The translations under genes were made by a program, and so were the position numbers. The notes beneath the pieces are model-generated. The model searched no databases. It had not been told where the DNA came from and saw only the letters and a program-made list of their open reading frames with translations. This document shows positions 33,834 through 41,457 of a stretch of 55,739 nucleotides of DNA, piece by piece; the stretch's first letter is position 1, and each line of letters opens with the position of its first letter. The DNA comes from Chloroflexota bacterium (lineage in GTDB: Bacteria > Chloroflexota > Dehalococcoidia > Lucifugimonadales > Lucifugimonadaceae): NCBI GenBank assembly GCA_018650845.1, contig JABIFF010000009.1:1-55739 (forward strand), read 5' to 3'.

Positions 33834-35549
33834 TTGGATAAGCACGACTTCGTCATCCGATTCGCCGGAGAGGGCGGACAGGGACTGGTCACTTCCGCTG
33901 ATGCTCTTGCACGAGCTGCTGCTCATGCAGGGTACTTCGTACAGACTCACTCCACGTTCCCATCCCAGATTATGGGTGGACCAGCGTCATCGCAGGTACG
34001 GATTTCAACCACACCAGTGCTGAGCTCTGGTGACGGTGTTGACGTTCTGGTTGCTCTGAACCAGTACGCATACGACCACCACAATGAGGATTTGAATCCC
34101 GGTGGTGTGACGGTTTACAACGCTGAAGAGTACGACCTGCCTGAGGGCGGGAACTACTTCGGTATCAAGGCCGACGAACTTGCTAAATCGACCGGAAACG
34201 CTCGAGCAGCGAACATGGTTACGATTGGCGCAGTCGCACAGCTGATTGATTTCAAGCTTGAAGAGATCGACGAATTCATCACCCAGCGATTCACGCGTGG
34301 TCGCCCCGGTGATGCTGAAATCATCGAAGCCAACATCAAGGCAGTTCGCCTCGGTGTCGACGTTGCTAAGACGAGTGGGTTCAATGTTGGTCAGCTAGAA
34401 GCTGCGACACCGCCTGATTACCAACAGATCGTAATCACGGGTAACGCTGCTATCGCTATGGGTTCCACAGCTGCTGGACTCGATTTCTACGCTGGTTACC
34501 CGATTTCTCCTGCCACAACGATTCTGGTTTGGATGGAGAACAACTTGTGGGGCGAAGGACGATTCGTTCATCAGGTTGCATCTGAAATCGAAGCAATCAA
34601 CGCCACTCTCGGTGCTGGATTCGCAGGTAAGAAAGCGATGACCGCTACTGCTGGTCCTGGCTTCTCGCTTATGAGCGAAGGTCTCGGCCTTGCATGGATG
34701 ACTGAGATTCCGATGGTTGTCACCAACGTTCAGCGTGGTGGCCCTGCAACGGGACTACCGACCAAGTCGGAACAGTCTGACCTTTACACCTGCATGCACC
34801 CGGCACACGGCGATATTCGAATGCCAGTGCTTGCACCGGGCACTATCGAAGAATGTTTCTACGCTGCTGCGCTGGCTCAGAACTGGGCAGAGCGATATCA
34901 GGGGCCTGTAATTCTGGTCACAGAGTTTGGTCTTGCTGAGCGTGGTGAGAACATCCGCCGACCTGATCTTTCTAAGGTAAGCGCTGAAAGCCGAGCTACT
35001 GTTAGCGAAAGCGACACTGGCAAGCGGTATGACTCGTGGGATGGCTCAACGCCTCTTCCGGGTATGCCGATTCCTGGTGGTCCGGGCGCTTACGTTGCGA
35101 ACGGCTCCGAGCACGACGAGATTGGTGACACGACTCACCTGCCTCGACACCACGTGCGTTTGATGGAGCGACGATTCAAGAAGCTTGATCTTCTTGACGG
35201 TGCGCACTACGAAATCGAGAACGCCGATGCTGAGACAATCATCATGCCTTGGGGTAGCTCGAAGGGTCCAGCTCGTGAGGCTTACGACAGGCTTCGAGAG
35301 CAGGGTGCGGATGTTGGATGGCTTTACTCGGTATCGCTCAACCCGCTTCCTTCAGAAGTCACTGATGTTCTGAAAACTGGAAAAAAGATTATTGTTCCTG
35401 AACTAAACTACTTGGGACAGTGGTCGTCGCTTCTCCGTATGGAGGGCTACAACGCTGAGTCGATTACTCAGTACACAGGTCTGCCGTTCAGGCCTGCTGA
35501 TCTTGTGGATAGTATTAGCGAGCTAATCGGGGCTGGAGTTACAGCATGA
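33834..35549 (+). CDS. korA: 2-oxoacid:ferredoxin oxidoreductase, fused gamma-alpha subunit
   Basis: 571 residues. The N-terminal gamma domain (GEGGQGLVTSADALARAAAHAG, STFPSQIMGGP) is fused to the alpha domain from about residue 200 (AMGSTAAGLDFYAGYPISPATTI). With KorB it converts 2-oxoglutarate or another 2-oxoacid plus CoA to an acyl-CoA, reducing ferredoxin. The TTG start at 33834 has GGGAGAAGG 10 bp upstream. Its stop overlaps the korB start by 4 bp. The short form without extra Fe-S domains is common in aerobic as well as anaerobic bacteria. Confidence 0.93.
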   Translation: MDKHDFVIRFAGEGGQGLVTSADALARAAAHAGYFVQTHSTFPSQIMGGPASSQVRISTTPVLSSGDGVDVLVALNQYAYDHHNEDLNPGGVTVYNAEEYDLPEGGNYFGIKADELAKSTGNARAANMVTIGAVAQLIDFKLEEIDEFITQRFTRGRPGDAEIIEANIKAVRLGVDVAKTSGFNVGQLEAATPPDYQQIVITGNAAIAMGSTAAGLDFYAGYPISPATTILVWMENNLWGEGRFVHQVASEIEAINATLGAGFAGKKAMTATAGPGFSLMSEGLGLAWMTEIPMVVTNVQRGGPATGLPTKSEQSDLYTCMHPAHGDIRMPVLAPGTIEECFYAAALAQNWAERYQGPVILVTEFGLAERGENIRRPDLSKVSAESRATVSESDTGKRYDSWDGSTPLPGMPIPGGPGAYVANGSEHDEIGDTTHLPRHHVRLMERRFKKLDLLDGAHYEIENADAETIIMPWGSSKGPAREAYDRLREQGADVGWLYSVSLNPLPSEVTDVLKTGKKIIVPELNYLGQWSSLLRMEGYNAESITQYTGLPFRPADLVDSISELIGAGVTA

Positions 35550-36415
35550 GCAAGCGCAATCCTGAATACGATTTCGCGTGGTGCCCGGGATGTGGCGACT
35601 TTGGAGTGCGACGAGCACTTCAGGTAGCACTCGAGGGTTACTCCGTTGAACATGAAGAGCCACAGGCGAACAACGTTGTTGTTGCTGGTATTGGTTGTTC
35701 TGGAAACATGGTTCACCTTGTTGAGGGCGATCAGCCTTTTGGCATTCACGGAATTCACGGTCGGTCACTGCCAATCGCATTCGGCGTGAAGCAGGGCAAC
35801 CCAAAATTGAACACGGTTGTTGTTGCCGGTGACGGTGACTTCCTTTCAATTGGTGGTGAGCACATTGGCCCGGCTGCCAACCGAAATATCGATATGACAG
35901 CTGTTGTTATGGATAACGGTGTGTACGGCCTTACTAAAGGTCAGTCATCACCAACGAGTGCGTTCGGTGCAGTTACAACTTCGACACCGCTTGGAAAGAT
36001 CGAAACTCCGGTTTCTCCTCTCAAGCTGTACATGTCGATTGGTGTGACTTACATCGCTTCGTACTACTCGAGCAAGCCTCGTGTACTGGCCAAGATGATT
36101 CAGGAAGCCATGAACCACAAGGGCTTCAGCATCGTTCACGTACAGTCGCCTTGTACGACGTACAACGACACCTACGACATCCTTAAGGGCAAGCCGAAGG
36201 AAGGGATCAAGGGACTCGCTTACGATATTCCTGAAGATCACGACCCAAGCAGTGTTGAGGATGCTAACGATCTACTTAGCCGTCCCGGTGTTCCTCTTGG
36301 AGTTATCTTCAAGAAGGAAGGCAAGACGCTTCAGGATCGATACGAAGAAATTGCAGCTCGAGCTCCTAAGCGAACTAACGATGAATTGTTGGATTCGTAC
36401 CTGCTTCAGATGTAG
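35546..36415 (+). CDS. korB: 2-oxoacid:ferredoxin oxidoreductase beta subunit
   Basis: 289 residues. The start holds WCPGCGDFGV; with the later Cys in GIGCSGN and SPCTTYN these can bind the single 4Fe-4S cluster of short KorB proteins. The thiamine diphosphate motif is GDGDFLSIGGEH...MDNGVYGLTKGQ (Gly-Asp-Gly to Asn). It is translationally coupled to korA (ATGA overlap) and followed by a strong terminator, so korAB forms a closed two-gene operon. Confidence 0.95.
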   Translation: MSKRNPEYDFAWCPGCGDFGVRRALQVALEGYSVEHEEPQANNVVVAGIGCSGNMVHLVEGDQPFGIHGIHGRSLPIAFGVKQGNPKLNTVVVAGDGDFLSIGGEHIGPAANRNIDMTAVVMDNGVYGLTKGQSSPTSAFGAVTTSTPLGKIETPVSPLKLYMSIGVTYIASYYSSKPRVLAKMIQEAMNHKGFSIVHVQSPCTTYNDTYDILKGKPKEGIKGLAYDIPEDHDPSSVEDANDLLSRPGVPLGVIFKKEGKTLQDRYEEIAARAPKRTNDELLDSYLLQM

Positions 36416-36442
36416 AGTTTCTACTCTTCTTTGAGTAAAACG

Positions 36443-36472
36443 AAAAAGCCCCGCCATGTGCGGGGCTTTTTT
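36443..36472 (+). terminator. Intrinsic terminator of korAB
   Basis: AAAAAGCCCCGC (36443-36454) and GCGGGGCTTTTTT (36460-36472) form a perfect 12-bp stem with a 5-nt loop. Confidence 0.95.
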
Positions 36473-36509
36473 ATTTGTTGATGGTGAGCGGGGCTAACGA
36501 TCTCTTGTT

Positions 36510-36629
36510 GTCATTCTGAACTTGATTCAGAATTATGGTCTAGGAGGATGTTTCGCCGATGTAGAGAGAGTCGTCAGCAAGTACGACGATTAGCGCTCGC
36601 TAGTGATTCTGAATCAAGTTCAGAATGAC
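36510..36629. mobile_element. MITE-like element with perfect 24-bp terminal inverted repeats
   Basis: The left end (36510-36533, starting GTCATTCTGAACTTG) and the right end (36606-36629, ending CAAGTTCAGAATGAC) are exact reverse complements over 24 bp. Each end also carries its own ATTCTGAA/TTCAGAAT hairpin. The 72-bp interior has no ORF. The size and structure are those of a nonautonomous miniature element. Confidence 0.6.
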
Positions 36630-36669
36630 AGGATCGGACGTTCTGGGCGTTTGTGAAGAGTCGTCGACC

Positions 36670-36835
36670 TGTCATTGCGAGGAAGCCAGCGGCTGACGTG
36701 GCAATCAACGTTGACGAGCAATGCTGCTGACGACTGAAGGCCAAGATCGCGGGTCAGTTGCGTCAGTTCTGAGATTGATAGGAAGATTTTGGGTATAGCC
36801 GACTGATTGCCACGTCGTTCCTCCTGGCAATGACA
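36670..36835. mobile_element. MITE-like element, TGTCATTGC...GCAATGACA ends
   Basis: The left arm 36670-36707 (TGTCATTGCGAGGA... GACGTGGCAATCA) and the right arm 36804-36835 (TGATTGCCACGTCG... GGCAATGACA) are imperfect inverted repeats about 32-38 bp long. Total 166 bp without coding potential. It matches a type of repeat known from many bacterial genomes. A solo arm lies at 31531. Confidence 0.55.
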
Positions 36836-36933
36836 ATGATGGCGATAGAGGTCAATTGGGGGTACATCCCTCACCCAAGCCCTCTCCCGCTGGGAGGAGC
36901 GACTTGACCACTCACGCAGCTGAAGAACAGGAG
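36836..36933. repeat. CCCTCACCC...CTCTCCCGCTGGGAG palindrome
   Basis: CATCCCTCACCCAAGCCCTC followed by TCCCGCTGGGAGGAGCG at about 36866-36901 is a copy of the repeat seen at 29954 and 49575. Together with the two elements to the left it makes the 36473-36933 stretch gene free. Confidence 0.6.
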
Positions 36934-37467
36934 CTAGTCGTTCTTGGCGCGTTCGGCTACGTAGGTTTCTAGCGAGTCACGGAGGGCTATGCGGCCTCGG
37001 TGAAGCCGTGCTTTGAGTGCAGATACGGATACATCGAGAGTATCGGCGGCTTCCTGATTCGAAAGCCCCTGCACATCACGGAGAATCACAGCTACTCGCA
37101 GATCTTCCGGCAATTCGTTGATTGCTCCATCGATTCTGCCAGCTAGCTCGCTGTTCATCGTCGCAGCTACAGGCGATTCAGCCCAGTTGGTAGACGCAAC
37201 ATCGGGTCGTGAATCTTCAGAGACTGTCATCTCTTTGCCGCGTTTGTCTTTGCGGATGCGCATGAGCGCCGCGTTGACCGTAATTCGGTACAGCCACGTT
37301 GTAGGCTGTGCGTCGCCACGGAAGCGGTCTCGGGCCTTGTAGGCCGAAACGAAGGCATCTTGCGCTACTTCTTCAGCGTCGTGCGGATTGCCCATCATTC
37401 GATACGCAACGTTGTACACGAATCCCGAGTGTTTCTCGGCTATTTCCGTGAATTCTTGTGCGTCCAT
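36934..37467 (-). CDS. ECF-type RNA polymerase sigma factor
   Basis: 177 residues. Region 2 spans about residues 12-75 (FVYNVAYRMMGNPHDAEEVAQDAFVSAYKARDRF, then TTWLYRITVNAALMRIRK) and region 4 spans about 118-168 (LPEDLRVAVILRDVQGLSNQEAADTLDVSVSALKARLHRGR). It is of the RpoE/SigW kind with no extra domain. It is divergent from a small zinc-finger protein gene that may encode its anti-sigma factor, with about 325 bp between the two starts. Confidence 0.93.
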   Translation of the reverse strand: MDAQEFTEIAEKHSGFVYNVAYRMMGNPHDAEEVAQDAFVSAYKARDRFRGDAQPTTWLYRITVNAALMRIRKDKRGKEMTVSEDSRPDVASTNWAESPVAATMNSELAGRIDGAINELPEDLRVAVILRDVQGLSNQEAADTLDVSVSALKARLHRGRIALRDSLETYVAERAKND

Positions 37468-37793
37468 AAAAGGTGAGATTGCTCGAATGCAGAACTGAAG
37501 GTTGAGTTATCTGGGCCTCGCCTTGCGAAATACAAGCGTCGCTCAGAACGATCACTCTACCAGAATAAGTGAATTATCTTGACTGCAAATTAGAGTAGAT
37601 AGTTTGAAATTCGATGCAGGGTTTTTCGGGAGAAATCTGCTCATTTAGAGGGATTTAGGTAGTATGATCATTAGAATTCGTGAACGGTGCGGTGTGCATG
37701 TGAATGCTCTTTGAATCGTTTACGCATACACTGCATCCTATTAACTGTCGGGTGATGTGCGGATATTTTTTTCTCGACAGTATGGAGACTAAC
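37468..37793. other. Divergent intergenic region, sigma factor / zinc-finger gene
   Basis: It is A+T-richer than the surroundings. A TTGACT lies at about 37580 and a TATGAT at about 37662, but no spaced consensus pair could be fixed. An ATG at 37704 opens the frame of the zinc-finger gene earlier than the start I chose. The stretch GTGCGGATATTTTTTTCTCG near 37758 resembles one ahead of rpsB (see findings). Confidence 0.4.
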
Positions 37794-38096
37794 TTGAGCG
37801 GCTCAGCGTCGTGGATAGACAAATTGATCGGTAGAGACGAGACACACTCGCCTGACGATCCTTGTGCTGAAGGCATGGGCGATTGTGCAGAAGTGCACGA
37901 CAACGCGTCGGATTTCATCGATGGTGAAGTTGCGACTAACCTTACGTCGCGCATTCGTCACCACCTAGGATTCTGTGGTGACTGCGACGGGTGGATGACG
38001 AGTCTTGCGCAGACAGTTGGCTTGGTTCGACAGGCTCCGCAGCAGGATGTCCCCGATTCACTAAAAGAATCTCTGAAGAAAATTACCGACGAATAA
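37794..38096 (+). CDS. Small zinc-finger (ZAS-like) putative anti-sigma factor
   Basis: About 100 residues from the TTG at 37794, which has GGAG with a 6-nt spacer. The frame is open to an ATG at 37704 (130 residues), but that start has no ribosome site. The ZAS-type metal motif H-x3-C-x2-C is present in HHLGFCGDC, and VHDNASDFIDGEVATNLTSRIRHHL is typical of anti-sigma zinc-binding domains. No transmembrane segment follows, so it is soluble. Divergence from the ECF sigma gene supports a sigma/anti-sigma pair, though such pairs are usually codirectional. Confidence 0.75.
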   Translation: MSGSASWIDKLIGRDETHSPDDPCAEGMGDCAEVHDNASDFIDGEVATNLTSRIRHHLGFCGDCDGWMTSLAQTVGLVRQAPQQDVPDSLKESLKKITDE

Positions 38097-38120
38097 TCTT
38101 CTTCAAAATATGTGTTAACT

Positions 38121-38151
38121 AAAAAACGGCGATTCATTCGCCGTTTTTTTT
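38121..38151. terminator. Bidirectional intrinsic terminator
   Basis: AAAAAACGGCGA (38121-38132) and TCGCCGTTTTTTTT (38138-38151) form a perfect stem with a 5-nt loop. It serves the convergent zinc-finger and plsY genes. Confidence 0.95.
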
Positions 38152-38170
38152 ATGCTCGTTTTATGGCTGC

Positions 38171-38833
38171 TCAGCCAAGTCGATCTTGATGCAACAATGA
38201 GTCTTGTTCGTCATCGATTGGACCCGACTGAAAGTACTGTTTGTGCCGTTTGTGGAAATACATACTGTGCAACATGATCGCGATGCCGATACCGGTGAGG
38301 CCGTAAACGAGAAGAGGGTCGATGTTCGAATTGGGTCGGAATGACAGTGCGATGAACGTGCCGTATCCAACTATTCCGCCCCACAAACTCGGGTGAGCCA
38401 GCTTCTTGTTCATGATGACTGAGAACGCTGTTCCGATAGCGATGCCGATAAGAACGACCACTGGCGCAATGCCCACCGATGTACCCATCAGAGTCACAAC
38501 ACCATCGCCGCCTTTGAATTTCGTCAGTGGAGAGTTCCAGTGCCCGGCTACTGCGGCGGTTGATGGAACGAGTAGTTCAGGTCCTTGAAGACCGAGTTGG
38601 CGAGCCATAAAGATGGCGGTTGCGCCTTTGGCCGCGTCAATAAGAGTGACGATGACACCCTGTTTGCGTGACACCTCGCGCCAAACGTTTGTTGCACCGG
38701 CCTGGCGCGAACCCACTTTGAAAACATTGATGCCGTTCAGGCGACCAACTGTGTATGCCACAGGAACAGCACCGAAGCCAAAGGCTATCGCTGCTGCGAC
38801 AAGGTATGTGGTGAAGGTTACATCTGGGGTCAT
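38171..38833 (-). CDS. plsY: PlsY-family glycerol-3-phosphate acyltransferase
   Basis: 220 residues with five or more transmembrane segments. PlsY transfers acyl groups from acyl-phosphate to glycerol-3-phosphate at the membrane. Motif 1 reads GSRQAGATNVWREVSRKQG and motif 2 reads GHWNSPLTKFKGGDGVVTLMG, where the usual GGKG is GGDG. The third loop motif is less clear. It is monocistronic and converges with the zinc-finger gene at a shared terminator. The changed motif leaves some doubt about activity. Confidence 0.85.
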   Translation of the reverse strand: MTPDVTFTTYLVAAAIAFGFGAVPVAYTVGRLNGINVFKVGSRQAGATNVWREVSRKQGVIVTLIDAAKGATAIFMARQLGLQGPELLVPSTAAVAGHWNSPLTKFKGGDGVVTLMGTSVGIAPVVVLIGIAIGTAFSVIMNKKLAHPSLWGGIVGYGTFIALSFRPNSNIDPLLVYGLTGIGIAIMLHSMYFHKRHKQYFQSGPIDDEQDSLLHQDRLG

Positions 38834-38958
38834 ATCGTGAATTGAATTGTATCAGTGGGCGAGTTACCGCCGAAAACGCTTGGTGTGATCTGAGTTCTCG
38901 TTCTGAATGATCGGTTACCGCCACCGTTTTGATTGGGATGGGTTCACAATGACCCGTT

Positions 38959-40230
38959 ATGCCTGAAGTAGAAGTAACCGATAAAGAAACTCAGACCGAT
39001 TCGCCACAGGATAGTGGTGGAATTGGCTTTGTTGATTCATTACGTAATTCGTCGCTGCAAAGATTTGTTTCGGCGACTTTGGCTTGGGGCACGGCACACC
39101 AATTAACCAACGTGGCGCAGGGTTACCTGCTATTTGAACTGACGGGTTCGACGTTGTGGCTGGCGGCTCTTGGAGCTGCTGTTGGACTGCCGAATATCGT
39201 TGTTGGTGTGTTCGGTGGGGTGCTTGCCGATCGAATTCCACGTACTCGCATGCTGAAAATCGGATCGGTGATAGCCGGTGCGCCCATGCTTGTTATCGCA
39301 GCTCTGTACGCCACTGATTCACTTGAACCGTGGCACATCGTGATTGCCGGAGGGTTCCAAGGATCGGGACTGGCGATCGACTGGATTTCGAGACTTTCAC
39401 TGCTTCCTGACGTCGTGCCGAAGAAAATTCTCGTGCGAGCGATATCGCTTGATCAGTCAGTATTCAACGGTGCTCGCGTTGCGGGTCCATTGATCGGTGG
39501 TTTCCTACTAGGGGCCGCTGGGCCTGGTATCGCTTACGGCGTGATAGCCGGTTTATTCGGTTCAGCGTTCCTGATTTACACGACGTTTGGTCCGGTGAAG
39601 CAGCCAGAGCGACCAAAGTCGGCTGGAATAGTTCCTGATCTTATTGAAGTGGTTCGAGTTATCAAAGAACGTCCAATTCTTCGATTGAATTTGATGTTCA
39701 CCGCTGTGAACGCTCTCGCATTGGGTGGCTTGGTTTTCATTCTTCCTGCGTACGCAAAAGATATTTTCAACACCGATGAAGCTGGTCTCGGCTTACTGTT
39801 TGCGGGCGTAGGCATTGGAGCTGTGGCTGGGGCGATGACGATGTCGTGGACCGGCGGTGTTCGAAGAGCTGGTCCTGCGTTGTTGATAACCGACTTGCTG
39901 TTCGGGGCATTTGTAATCGCTTGGGCGCACACCAACAGCATGTCGATGGCGCTGCCGTTTGCGTTCCTGCTTGGCTACTTCAATTCGGTACACGTAGCCC
40001 TAGGTATCGCGGTAATTCAGTTCAACGTTCCTGCTGAAGTCAGGGGCAGAGTTATTGGCGCTTACGAGATTGCTTGGTCGGGATTTCCGCTTGGCGGATT
40101 GGCAAGCGGCTCGCTTGCTGCCGCGTTCGGTTTGCGCACCGCATTGACGAGTTTGGCGATTGGGCTGATCGTATTTACGATCTTTATCGCAGTTGTAAGT
40201 CCAAAATTCCGAGCGAGCCGAATCGAGTAG
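38959..40230 (+). CDS. MFS transporter (EntS-like exporter family)
   Basis: 423 residues with about 12 transmembrane segments. The loop between segments 2 and 3 carries GGVLADRIPRTRML, the MFS motif A form, and the protein fits the MFS_3/EntS-type exporters of siderophores and drugs (SLSLLPDVVPKKILVRAISLDQSVFNGARVAGP segment). A 30-residue hydrophilic N-terminus precedes segment 1. Start ATG at 38959. It converges with ccmE; only a palindromic repeat lies between. Confidence 0.88.
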   Translation: MPEVEVTDKETQTDSPQDSGGIGFVDSLRNSSLQRFVSATLAWGTAHQLTNVAQGYLLFELTGSTLWLAALGAAVGLPNIVVGVFGGVLADRIPRTRMLKIGSVIAGAPMLVIAALYATDSLEPWHIVIAGGFQGSGLAIDWISRLSLLPDVVPKKILVRAISLDQSVFNGARVAGPLIGGFLLGAAGPGIAYGVIAGLFGSAFLIYTTFGPVKQPERPKSAGIVPDLIEVVRVIKERPILRLNLMFTAVNALALGGLVFILPAYAKDIFNTDEAGLGLLFAGVGIGAVAGAMTMSWTGGVRRAGPALLITDLLFGAFVIAWAHTNSMSMALPFAFLLGYFNSVHVALGIAVIQFNVPAEVRGRVIGAYEIAWSGFPLGGLASGSLAAAFGLRTALTSLAIGLIVFTIFIAVVSPKFRASRIE

Positions 40231-40243
40231 CACCTGTGCTACC

Positions 40244-40269
40244 ACCCTTCGACGGTGCTCAGGATGACA
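40244..40269 (+). repeat. Intergenic palindrome, CCTTCGA/CTCAGG family
   Basis: ACCCTTCGACGGTGCTCAGG then ATGACA, between the convergent MFS and ccmE genes, in the common orientation. Confidence 0.65.
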
Positions 40270-40339
40270 TCGTTAGATCTGTGACTGGCGGCGACTATGT
40301 AGCTGGCCGATCAGTGCCCGAATTTGTCGAGCACCCAGA

Positions 40340-40900
40340 TTAGGCTTCTTGGTCGAAGTAATCAGGCTGGTAGGGCGGAGCCGAAGGATCGCCGTTGTTC
40401 TGCGCATCGATTTCAGCCTGTTCAGCTTCTGTCAGGTACTTCGATGGACAACGAACGGTCAGGTTATCGGCATTGAACGAACCATCGACTAGCTTCTGGC
40501 CTTGCAGAATAATTTCGGAGTGATCGTTGAAGAACACCTGCCCGATTTCACCCGCGTATGTAACCCGAAGCTCGCCAATTCCATCTTCGTCTTTGATCGA
40601 GAAGTGAGCTGTTAGGCCGTCGGCATCCCGAACGTACGAATCTTGTACGAGCTTGCCTGTGACACCAACCTGTCGATCAATAGCTGTTGGTGCTACGTCG
40701 GCGACCTGGGCGACTGAGAGATAGTCAACTGTGGCGCCTTCGAATGCTGTGAAAGCAAAGTAAGCGAGAGCGGCTGCGACAAGCACGAATGCGAACGCTA
40801 GTTTGGCACGTGGCCCCATGAGGGTTGATGTGCGAGCTGCTGCGGCTACAGCTTGTGGCTGTTGAGTATCTTGCTGTTGGTCGTTGGGTTCGTTAGTCAT
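40340..40900 (-). CDS. ccmE: Haem chaperone CcmE, Cys-x3-Tyr variant
   Basis: 186 residues. A cytoplasmic tail (1-30), one transmembrane helix (about 34-52) and an OB-fold outside domain (VDYLSVAQVADVA... VTGKLVQDSYV... FNADNLTVRCPSKY). CcmE carries haem from CcmC to apocytochrome c. The usual haem-binding His of HxxxY is Cys here: C151-x3-Y155. This Cys form is known from Desulfovibrio and archaea. It closes the ccmABCDE operon, 12 bp after the ccmD-like gene. Confidence 0.92.
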   Translation of the reverse strand: MTNEPNDQQQDTQQPQAVAAAARTSTLMGPRAKLAFAFVLVAAALAYFAFTAFEGATVDYLSVAQVADVAPTAIDRQVGVTGKLVQDSYVRDADGLTAHFSIKDEDGIGELRVTYAGEIGQVFFNDHSEIILQGQKLVDGSFNADNLTVRCPSKYLTEAEQAEIDAQNNGDPSAPPYQPDYFDQEA

Positions 40901-40912
40901 ATCTAGAAACTG

Positions 40913-41455
40913 TTAGCCGATTTTGCCTTTGAGTCGAGCGATTTCGTGCTGCAGCACTCGCTGTTTTCGACCCATGTAGAGAACATATGCGAAGAAGAGT
41001 GCCCACGTAACTGCGAACACTGCGAATAGGTAGCCGAGGTTTGTTTCGAGCTTCCCTTGTTCACGTTCTACGACAGAAAACGCTGTTCCGTTTTCAAAAA
41101 CTACTGTGATTGGTGCGAATCGTTCGCGGTGATCTCGTAGCCGTCGAGCCGATTCAGATGGTTCTTCGCCTTGAGTCGAAACCCAACGATCGCCAGCCTG
41201 ATTCTCGAGACCGTATTCGGTTCCATCGAAAATAGTGAACGTGGTCACCGTTCCGGTGGAATCGGAAACTGCGAATCGAGTTAAGTTGCCGTTGTCGTCG
41301 GTTTCAACTCCAACGACGATTCCGCTCACTGGAGGTTCGTGTTCAGCCGAAGATATTTGAGTCGCAAATGCGAATGCACTCAACGCAATGAAGGCTGCAA
41401 GGACAAATCGAATTGTCCTCGTAGTAGTAACGGTATTGGTCACGTTGGATATCAA
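40913..41455 (-). CDS. CcmD-like protein with fused secreted domain
   Basis: 180 residues. A signal peptide or N-terminal anchor covers about 14-37 (RTIRFVLAAFIALSAFAFATQISSAEH). An outside domain of about 95 residues follows, not recognised. At the C-terminus a CcmD-type unit appears: a transmembrane helix at 140-161 and then the basic GRKQRVLQHEIARLKGK tail. CcmD normally is 40-70 residues and helps release holo-CcmE from CcmABC. It lies 2 bp after ccmC and 12 bp before ccmE, the place where ccmD is expected. Confidence 0.8.
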   Translation of the reverse strand: MISNVTNTVTTTRTIRFVLAAFIALSAFAFATQISSAEHEPPVSGIVVGVETDDNGNLTRFAVSDSTGTVTTFTIFDGTEYGLENQAGDRWVSTQGEEPSESARRLRDHRERFAPITVVFENGTAFSVVEREQGKLETNLGYLFAVFAVTWALFFAYVLYMGRKQRVLQHEIARLKGKIG

Positions 41456-41457
41456 CT

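Noticed and set aside
36473..36933. Possible CRISPR array because of several similar short repeats
   Set aside because: The repeats are inverted and of different families, with no regular spacing or spacer units and no cas genes nearby.
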